Source: Xenorhabdus yunnanensis (GTDB taxonomy: Bacteria; Pseudomonadota; Gammaproteobacteria; Enterobacterales; Enterobacteriaceae). Taken from it: DNA of 64,000 bases. Of the stretch, positions 59,045 through 64,000 are shown piece by piece; positions within the stretch are counted from its first letter, which is position 1, and each line of letters starts with the position of its first letter. The DNA is taken from NCBI RefSeq assembly GCF_028598805.1, contig NZ_JAQRFI010000004.1:103366-167365 (forward strand), written 5' to 3'. Both the position numbers and the translations under genes were made by a program. The notes below the pieces were generated by a model. It worked only from the letters and a program-made list of their open reading frames with translations. It did no database searches and had not been told where the DNA came from.

Positions 59045-59524
59045 TTACATCTTCCAGTTGCAAGCAGAGGATATACTGGTAGCAATAACATCTATGTTAT
59101 CAATGTTAAATTCTGCAATTGTTTGAGATTTACCATATGGCTCATAGCCAACAATCATATTTTTTTTACCAACAAGACTTTGAATCAATTGTAGTGACTT
59201 GGGTGCGAACAAAGATGTTCCTCTTTCACCCATACCCCAAGTTTGTACAATAGGTTTGCCCTTGTCTAGCCTTAGTGTAACTTTTGAACCGTGACCTCCT
59301 CCCATGTAATCTTTCATAGAAAGATAAGCCTCTGTTTTATTATTCTGACACCGCAGCACAAGTGATACATCGCGATCTGTTGCTGGAAGAATCGCATAGT
59401 AATCAGTTTGATCAGTCAGTTTGTTCTCTTCTTTTCTTACACTCCAATCGCCAAGTTTTTCATAATTAGAAGCGAAAACCGAACTTGATAGCAGTAATGA
59501 TGCAACAACTAAAATATTTTTCAT
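59045..59524 (-). CDS. secreted prophage protein, VasI/TagO-like in appearance
   Basis: A 159-residue protein with a clear signal peptide (MKNILVVASLLLSSSVFA). The mature domain has LGDWSVRKEENKLTDQTDYYAIL, a lone Cys pair (RCQNN and SACNW) and a WGMGERGTSLFAP segment. The layout resembles the VasI/TagO beta-sandwich family of envelope-associated proteins, but the match is by eye only. It probably acts in the periplasm as lysogenic-conversion cargo. Confidence 0.6.
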   Translation of the reverse strand: MKNILVVASLLLSSSVFASNYEKLGDWSVRKEENKLTDQTDYYAILPATDRDVSLVLRCQNNKTEAYLSMKDYMGGGHGSKVTLRLDKGKPIVQTWGMGERGTSLFAPKSLQLIQSLVGKKNMIVGYEPYGKSQTIAEFNIDNIDVIATSISSACNWKM

Positions 59525-59559
59525 TCCACACCCTTTAATATCTATTAAGTTAACTTATA

Positions 59560-59979
59560 TTATCTAGTTGAAACAAATACAAACAAAATAAAGATAAGTA
59601 ATATACCAGCACCTATCCATTTGCCTATACTTTCAGCGGTAGCTTCTTCCTCATTTATCTTTTGGTAAATTTCATTTGTTTTGTTATCTAATTGTTGAGT
59701 TATTATGTTTAGCTCTTGAGTTAGAACCTCGTATATATCCGTTTTCGCTTCTATGGGTTCATTTAATAAAAAAATATCTAGCAAATCTAGCCAGTTCATA
59801 GCTGCTTGCATCTCATCAGTACCACCAGCAATAGATGTATCTATGAATTCCTTTCTAAAGGACAATAACTCTCGTATCTTGTTCCTGTTGGCTTTGTAAA
59901 CCACACTTCCGCTGTTAGTCTTAATTTCTTCATAATAGTCGGTCGGTAACCCTAGTATTGGTATTTCTGACGTTAACAT
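59560..59979 (-). CDS. prophage tail-anchored membrane protein, unknown
   Basis: A 139-residue protein: a soluble helical N-terminal part with an acidic coiled-coil stretch (EVLTQELNIITQQLDNKTNEIYQKI, about residues 84-108) and a single C-terminal TM helix (WIGAGILLIFILFVFVSTR). The topology recalls membrane exclusion or immunity proteins. GAGGG is well spaced for the ATG at 59979. No family is recognised. Confidence 0.6.
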   Translation of the reverse strand: MLTSEIPILGLPTDYYEEIKTNSGSVVYKANRNKIRELLSFRKEFIDTSIAGGTDEMQAAMNWLDLLDIFLLNEPIEAKTDIYEVLTQELNIITQQLDNKTNEIYQKINEEEATAESIGKWIGAGILLIFILFVFVSTR

Positions 59980-60127
59980 AACCATCCCTCATCATCAAAT
60001 TTTGCTCATAATACCAACCAATTAGCGCAAAAGAACGCAAAAAGCCACCTACTGTACAAACATCAGGCTATACAATTGATCATTATCTATTAAGTTTAAT
60101 GCGCCTAATAACCAACTCGGAGGGCGC

Positions 60128-60682
60128 ATGGAACGTTCTAAATATAACGATCACTTCACAAAATTTCCATACAGAAAAGAAGTGAGGGATGACGATATCA
60201 ATAATGGAGGAATAGATTTAGTAAAAGAACCACACCGAATCTCAGAGATACATGAACTAAATGGAGCTTTTTGGTTAGAAAATTTCATTGTCAATACTAA
60301 CTCAAATAGCAAGCTGTTTATGTCTTTTGGTTGTGCTCAAGGTTCTGGAGATAACAACTCAATACTGGGTTATGTAGATTTATCGTTAAGACCGGAATCC
60401 CCAATAGAGTACAGGCCAGACATCAAGATAATGGATGAGTTATTTATTCAATATCTCCGTGATTCAATGATCTCACAGGGAATGGAAAACCCTCAGCAGG
60501 CCATCGAATACACTCAGTCTGTACTTGTCTGGGAGTGGACGCCTCTTGAGATATATGGGGAAACCTACGAGAAATTTTGCGTAACATTTCAGACCTTAGA
60601 GATTGAGGGTATCGTTTGGGTTTTTGATCACCTTGATTATTTTTTAAATCAGTATTATCCATCAATGAAATCCTCTGTTTGA
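60128..60682 (+). CDS. prophage cargo protein of unknown function
   Basis: A 184-residue soluble protein with no recognised domain, opposite in strand to its neighbours. It has a strong ribosome-binding site (GGAGGGCGC before the ATG) and its own terminator, so it is an independent unit. The protein is acidic with a Trp-rich middle (VLVWEWTPLEIYGE). A defence or exclusion role is possible, but nothing in the sequence proves it. Confidence 0.6.
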   Translation: MERSKYNDHFTKFPYRKEVRDDDINNGGIDLVKEPHRISEIHELNGAFWLENFIVNTNSNSKLFMSFGCAQGSGDNNSILGYVDLSLRPESPIEYRPDIKIMDELFIQYLRDSMISQGMENPQQAIEYTQSVLVWEWTPLEIYGETYEKFCVTFQTLEIEGIVWVFDHLDYFLNQYYPSMKSSV

Positions 60683-60686
60683 TAAT

Positions 60687-60709
60687 AAAGGCGGAATAAC
60701 CGCCTTTTT
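60687..60709 (+). terminator. terminator of the 60128-60682 gene
   Basis: AAAGGCGG-AATAA-CCGCCTTTTT (8-bp stem, T-run) follows the stop codon by 4 bp. Confidence 0.92.
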
Positions 60710-60728
60710 ACGTAAAACAACGCAAAAC

Positions 60729-60744
60729 GCCACATTTAAGTGGC
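60729..60744 (-). terminator. terminator-like hairpin after the antirepressor gene
   Basis: GCCAC and GTGGC pair around a 6-nt loop; on the minus strand GTTTTGCGTTGTTTT follows. It lies 51 bp after the antirepressor stop. Confidence 0.5.
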
Positions 60745-60794
60745 ATTTGTGTGATGGTTATTTGATTCAAAGCCATCCTTGACCTCCAAAATCC

Positions 60795-61568
60795 TTAAGC
60801 AGCTTCTTTCACACTCAACATCTTAGCCAGTTTGGAAATGCCTTTTGCAGTCAAGAGAACCTGCTCACAAACTTTCTCCGTTCCATCATCTTTTGTGACA
60901 GTGGTTAATTTGTGTTCCAACAACCCTTGCTGTATTTTGTCTTGATACCCAACCCAATTTTTCTTACCCAAGCGGCGATAAATCCACTTGTTTGAAGACA
61001 AGGTGTCGAAAAGAACTTTCGGCTTTACTTGCAGGTGTTTCGCGGCATCGGTAACACACATACTGCCAGTAGTTTTTTTGGCTATGCGTTCAAAGGCATC
61101 TACATCTGGCTTCATTTCAGCGACCTGATCTTCCAGTGCAATCACTTTCTCGGTGTAGGTAAGGAGTATCCCACGCAGCGTATCGGGGTCACGCAACATC
61201 TGCATCGGATCTGTAGTTACTGGTGCCAACTTACCAGAACGGTAATCAATGAAAGTCTGGTTCACCTGCAATTGGAATGATGGGCTTATCCATCCTGCGT
61301 ATGAAACAGCGAGAAGTTCATGAGCGAAAGTGCCTGGAGTAATGCCGCCTTTTTGTACTTTGAGTACTTCTTGACCTAAGTGGGAATTCCCGCTTAGCTC
61401 ATTTATTAAGCTTTTTGATGATGAAAGGCGCAACCACTCACTTGGTTTTTTGCTATCGTTTCCACCACTAGCCTTATGCAAAGCATTCAGGTTAAAACGG
61501 CCTTCTGAGTCGGTAGTGATTTCTACGCCTGCAATGACAGGAAGATTTTTATTTGCTACATTATTCAT
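60795..61568 (-). CDS. KilA-N/KilAC phage antirepressor
   Basis: A 257-residue protein with an N-terminal KilA-N DNA-binding domain (about 10-110; GRFNLNALHKASGGNDSKKP, WISPSFQLQVNQTFIDYRSG) and a C-terminal ANT/KilAC domain (about 145-250; CVTDAAKHLQVKPKVLFDTL, KWIYRRLGKKNWVGY, LTAKGISKLAKML). Antirepressors inactivate prophage repressors and so promote induction. It lies 98 bp after the arc-like gene and is probably co-transcribed with it, as ant follows arc in phage P22. Confidence 0.9.
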   Translation of the reverse strand: MNNVANKNLPVIAGVEITTDSEGRFNLNALHKASGGNDSKKPSEWLRLSSSKSLINELSGNSHLGQEVLKVQKGGITPGTFAHELLAVSYAGWISPSFQLQVNQTFIDYRSGKLAPVTTDPMQMLRDPDTLRGILLTYTEKVIALEDQVAEMKPDVDAFERIAKKTTGSMCVTDAAKHLQVKPKVLFDTLSSNKWIYRRLGKKNWVGYQDKIQQGLLEHKLTTVTKDDGTEKVCEQVLLTAKGISKLAKMLSVKEAA

Positions 61569-61666
61569 ATTGTCACTCTCTGTTATGGGTTGACATAATC
61601 TTTAATTACTTTGTACGGTTTGAAGATTTAGAAGCCTCAACTGTTGGCGCAGTTGGGGTTTCGCTT

Positions 61667-61837
61667 TCATGGAAGCTGCAATTCACCTTTTCTCTCCATT
61701 TCCATCACGATATCTACGATATATTCCAATTGAACCTGTACTGAACGACGCTTTTCTTCGGCTTTATCTTCTAGCCATTGGCGCATTTCTGGCTTCATTC
61801 GGAATGGGTACGGTGCAATTCTCTTATTTTTTTCCAT
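61667..61837 (-). CDS. Arc-like ribbon-helix-helix repressor
   Basis: A 56-residue protein, MEKNKRIAPYPFRMKPEMRQ at its start and ending ERKGELQLP. The beta strand (YPFRM), first helix (PEMRQWLEDKAEEKRRS) and second helix (VQVQLEYIVDIVMEMERK) match the Arc/Mnt fold. AGGTGAG at 4-nt spacing precedes the ATG. It is divergent from the S24 repressor, with 100 bp between, and lies upstream of the antirepressor gene, the P22 immI arc-ant arrangement. It should repress its own promoter and so antirepressor synthesis. Confidence 0.88.
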   Translation of the reverse strand: MEKNKRIAPYPFRMKPEMRQWLEDKAEEKRRSVQVQLEYIVDIVMEMERKGELQLP

Positions 61838-61937
61838 ATATCTCACCTTTGTTGTTTGTTACTGCATAAGTTCATATTGTATACTCATTATTACTATAGA
61901 ACCCGATTGTGTCAAGATGCATTTTAAGGACTCACAA

Positions 61938-62762
61938 ATGAAGTTTGATAACGATTTCCCCAAGCGTATAGCAATGGCGAGACAAGCGTTAAATCTCACG
62001 CAAGAGGAACTTGCTCAAAGGGTGGGCGTAGTCCGCAGACAAATTGCTGCATATGAAGGTGGTGAATCTAAACCGAGAAATAAGGTACTTAATAATTTAT
62101 CAGCGGCATTAGGTGCATCTATTGAATGGCTGGCTCAGGGTGATGGAGAATCTCCTGATTTGAGTAATATCAAGAAGACAGTAACGATTCGTGAAATACC
62201 TGTTATATCTCTTTCTAATGCCTATGATTACTTACATTCTGATAGCGAAAAATCGAATAATTGCATCTCTGGTTTTATTCCAGCACCTCTGCTTGCAGAT
62301 AATGATGCATTTGCTGTCGAGGTAAAGGGTGATTCAATGATCTCCTTTGGTGTTAACTTCCCTGAAAGTACTATTGTTACTTTCGAAAGACAATTACGTC
62401 CAAGATATGGTGATTTCGTTCTTGTAAGTCATCAGTTAGAAAGAAAAGTTTATTTTATGCAGTACATTTCAAATACTGACAATAAATACTTCCGCCCTTT
62501 AAATTCAATGTATTCGCCAATGCCAATGGATAGAGAAACAGACATATTAGCTGTTGCTATTCATTATCAACTTGACTTAAGGGATGGTGACCCAAGACAT
62601 CTGTTTGTATCTCCATATCTCCCTGTGAACCCAGCAGATGAGAAGCTTGCTTGGGGGGATGTTCATATAGATATCCCTCAGGATGAGCTAGATACTATCA
62701 ATGATCGACTCAACAAAATCGAATCCATGCTTGAGCAACTACTCAACAAAAAAGCCCCGTGA
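61938..62762 (+). CDS. S24-family prophage repressor (CI/LexA-like)
   Basis: A 274-residue repressor. An N-terminal HTH_XRE domain (about 8-65; MARQALNLTQEELAQRVGVV, QIAAYEGGE) is followed by a linker and an S24 autopeptidase domain with the Ser133 nucleophile in GDSMISFG and Lys170 in ERKVYF. The expected cleavage Gly is in CISGF (residues 109-113), with Ser rather than Ala/Cys before it. The ATG at 61938 has AAGGA upstream; the ATG at 61917 precedes that site. It takes the place of mnt in a P22-like immI module. Confidence 0.9.
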   Translation: MKFDNDFPKRIAMARQALNLTQEELAQRVGVVRRQIAAYEGGESKPRNKVLNNLSAALGASIEWLAQGDGESPDLSNIKKTVTIREIPVISLSNAYDYLHSDSEKSNNCISGFIPAPLLADNDAFAVEVKGDSMISFGVNFPESTIVTFERQLRPRYGDFVLVSHQLERKVYFMQYISNTDNKYFRPLNSMYSPMPMDRETDILAVAIHYQLDLRDGDPRHLFVSPYLPVNPADEKLAWGDVHIDIPQDELDTINDRLNKIESMLEQLLNKKAP

Positions 62763-62774
62763 TGGGGCTGTTTT
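62753..62774 (+). terminator. terminator of the S24 repressor gene
   Basis: AGCCCC and GGGGCT pair across the stop codon region, followed by GTTTT; A-runs precede it. Confidence 0.85.
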
Positions 62775-62795
62775 CCTATTCTTTCTGCTATTGGG

Positions 62796-63149
62796 TTAAG
62801 CGGCCTTGTGTCGCTTATTGGTTGACTTTCTTTTTTCGCTTTTCATCGCTTTACTGTGAGTTTCCGCGAGTATCCGTTTCTTTTCACTGTTGGCGAAACG
62901 ATTTAAAACTTGTCTGATTAATGGCTGATAGCCTAAGCCGTTAAGGTCAGCTATCATTTTCAAGTCCTCTATCAGAGACTTATTTAACCTGATTGAGATT
63001 GGCTGTAAGTCCAGCGCCTCGTTAATCAGATCCTCCGTGATGTCGTCAGATACTTTAATGTGAGCTTCACTGCGACCAAGCTCACCATCCTCCCACGCCT
63101 CATCGGTGGAAGCTATCAGGTCTGTTCGCTTATCAGTTTGTTTGCTCAT
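62796..63149 (-). CDS. BrnA/CopG-like antitoxin
   Basis: A 117-residue protein. The N-terminal part is acidic (DEAWEDGELGRSEAHIKV), as in BrnA antitoxins. A ribbon-helix-helix domain lies near the C-terminus (PISIRLNKSLIEDLKMIADLNGLGYQPLIRQVLNRF, residues 50-85), and a basic tail ends it. It overlaps the upstream toxin-like gene by 4 bp (ATGA). It should bind the toxin and repress the operon. Confidence 0.82.
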   Translation of the reverse strand: MSKQTDKRTDLIASTDEAWEDGELGRSEAHIKVSDDITEDLINEALDLQPISIRLNKSLIEDLKMIADLNGLGYQPLIRQVLNRFANSEKKRILAETHSKAMKSEKRKSTNKRHKAA

Positions 63150-63448
63150 TTCTCTGTTCCTAGGCCGTATTTTTTGTAAATTCTCAATTCATCTTCGTTA
63201 GGTGCGTAAGCTGTCCTGATAGCCACCCCTTTCTCAGGGTAGTAAATAAAGACTATCTTCAACTTAACACCATAATCAGTTTCAGATATAAACCATTTAG
63301 TGGGTGGGTCAGTTTTATTATCTTCTCTTGTGTCTTCAAGAAAACGCCCAATCCGATTAGAAAAACACTGGAGTATATCCTCTTCATTAACAGGCGGGTT
63401 CTTGCCTGCTAACTTCAACCTAATGTTTGATGATATTAAGAGCTTCAT
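63146..63448 (-). CDS. BrnT-like toxin
   Basis: A 100-residue protein with the DTREDNKTDPPTKWFI core and the KLKIVFIYYPEKGVAIRTAY strand pair seen in a group of small BrnT-related toxins. The toxin-first, antitoxin-second order and the 4-bp overlap fit BrnTA systems. BrnT toxins are ribonucleases that stop translation; the activity here is inferred. An operator-like palindrome lies about 28 bp upstream. Confidence 0.75.
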   Translation of the reverse strand: MKLLISSNIRLKLAGKNPPVNEEDILQCFSNRIGRFLEDTREDNKTDPPTKWFISETDYGVKLKIVFIYYPEKGVAIRTAYAPNEDELRIYKKYGLGTEK

Positions 63449-63475
63449 GTATCGGCATCTTTAACCTATGGTTAA

Positions 63476-63489
63476 TCTGTATATACAGA
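63476..63489. promoter_or_regulatory. operator-like palindrome of the toxin-antitoxin operon
   Basis: TCTGTATATACAGA is a perfect 14-bp palindrome about 28 bp upstream of the toxin start, a suitable place for autorepression by the ribbon-helix-helix antitoxin. Confidence 0.65.
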
Positions 63490-63588
63490 ATACACCACGA
63501 AATAGATCCAAACAACTCAAAAAGACTCATGAAATATTGATAAATGTCGCGTAATTAATAAATAAAATAAATCATTAAGCCATAAATT

Positions 63589-63600
63589 TTGTATATACAT
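63589..63600. promoter_or_regulatory. second palindrome, identical to the hut operators
   Basis: TTGTATATACAT (core TGTATATACA) lies 100 bp further upstream of the toxin operon. It shares the GTATATAC core with the palindrome at 63476 and is identical over 12 bp to the two hut operators. Confidence 0.5.
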
Positions 63601-63621
63601 AATATTGGGTGTTTAAAGCTA

Positions 63622-63903
63622 TTATTTTTTCATGCTAACCAGTCTTCGCTTGCCATTCATCAGGTCATTAGTTCGCTGATCATCAGCATCAATAACGGCA
63701 TCATACTCTTCACGGGTGAAACCCTTCTCATCGGGAAACTTGGCTTTCAGCATCATCTGAAATTCGGTCATCGTTAACTGTTCAGCCTCTTCGCGTGACA
63801 TATTGAAATGGGCGCGAGCCGCATTGACATACTCGATAGCCTTAAACTGGTCAGAAAATTCTTCCGTTCCTTCATGCCTCTGGAGTTTTCTGATGTGGTT
63901 CAA
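63622..63903 (-). pseudogene. phage gene truncated at its 5' end by an IS element (probable tail assembly protein)
   Basis: 93 codons remain from a TTG at 63903. The in-frame codons upstream run into a TGA at 63913-63915, inside the IS3 element. The translation (AIEYVNAARAHFNMSREEAEQLTMTEFQMML, then KGFTREEYDAVIDADDQ) looks like a structural or assembly protein. Its place just upstream of the cargo block and tape-measure gene suggests a tail assembly chaperone of the G/T type. I cannot confirm the family. The lack of a normal start suggests the N-terminus was lost. Confidence 0.55.
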
Positions 63904-63910
63904 TGATTTT

Positions 63911-64000
63911 GGTCACCGTTATAGAGGTGATATGCTCACTTCGATAATTCAACAGGTGACATGATGAAAAGAAGTTTCAGCCCCGAATTTAAATTGGAGT
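63911..64000 (+). mobile_element. left end of an IS3-family insertion sequence (partial)
   Basis: From about 63911 the sequence leaves the phage gene and enters a short leader followed by a transposase OrfA start. The exact left terminus is uncertain; a TGGTCACC at 63910-63917 could be the first bases of the inverted repeat. The right end is outside the window. Confidence 0.7.
63961..64000 (+). CDS. IS3-family transposase OrfA (start only)
   Basis: The first 13 codons read MMKRSFSPEFKLE, the usual opening of IS3-family OrfA helix-turn-helix proteins. AGGTGA precedes the two possible ATG starts (63961, 63964); the second has better spacing. The rest of the gene lies beyond the window. Confidence 0.75.
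   Translation, partial: MMKRSFSPEFKLE

Noticed and set aside
61553..61869. Plus-strand frames in the arc-antirepressor gap
   Set aside because: They are antisense to the arc-like gene, which has a good ribosome-binding site and the ribbon-helix-helix pattern.

Overview
The window looks like a chromosome segment of an enterobacterium of the Xenorhabdus/Photorhabdus type (Morganellaceae). This is inferred from AT-rich enterobacterial housekeeping genes in E. coli-like order with hut and tct islands added; no 16S or database search was available. The backbone runs ubiX-purF-cvpA-dedD-folC-accD-dedA-truA-usg-pdxB / fabB-mnmC / yfcL-epmC-yfcA-aroC-prmB / smrB-sixA-fadJI-yfcZ-fadL-mlaA-tRNA-Arg(CCU), which follows the fabB-argW region of E. 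coli.

Region by region. 3-2069: the right end of an accessory operon, a diaminopimelate-decarboxylase-like enzyme, a LysO-like amino acid exporter and an AlaX-type tRNA editing protein. This combination suggests making, exporting and resisting an amino acid or analogue. 2097-11944: the purF/folC/accD/truA/pdxB backbone with a clear PurR operator. 12113-18359: an EamA transporter and a complete tricarboxylate system, with tctDE divergent from tctCBA; tctD has an apparent single-base frameshift. 18467-27013: fabB (with FabR and FadR sites), mnmC, a GNAT acetyltransferase, yfcL, epmC, yfcA, aroC, prmB. 27222-35326: a histidine utilisation island (permease-hutH-hutU and hutI-hutG-hutC) inserted between prmB and smrB, with an identical TTGTATATACAT operator in front of each operon. 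35543-43759: smrB, sixA, fadIJ, yfcZ, fadL and mlaA.

43943-64000: a lambda-like siphophage prophage integrated at tRNA-Arg(CCU). It has an inward-facing integrase, then an unusual 0.7-kb array of about 18 non-identical palindromes, a PanA (DUF4065) antitoxin with a candidate toxin, a tail fibre, and the lambda-type tail genes J, I, K, L, M and H on the minus strand. The tail operon carries insertions: a self-terminated lipoprotein gene between M and H, and, upstream of H, a cargo block of small secreted or membrane proteins, an immI-like module (arc-like and antirepressor genes divergent from an S24 repressor) and a BrnT/BrnA-like toxin-antitoxin pair. An IS3-family element begins at the right edge and has truncated a phage gene. 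The rest of the prophage lies beyond the window.

Two patterns cut across the features. First, 11-20 bp tandem duplications (2-4 copies) sit repeatedly at gene boundaries of the chromosomal part. Second, the palindrome array next to the integrase has variable stems but a conserved layout, and I could not match it to a known element.
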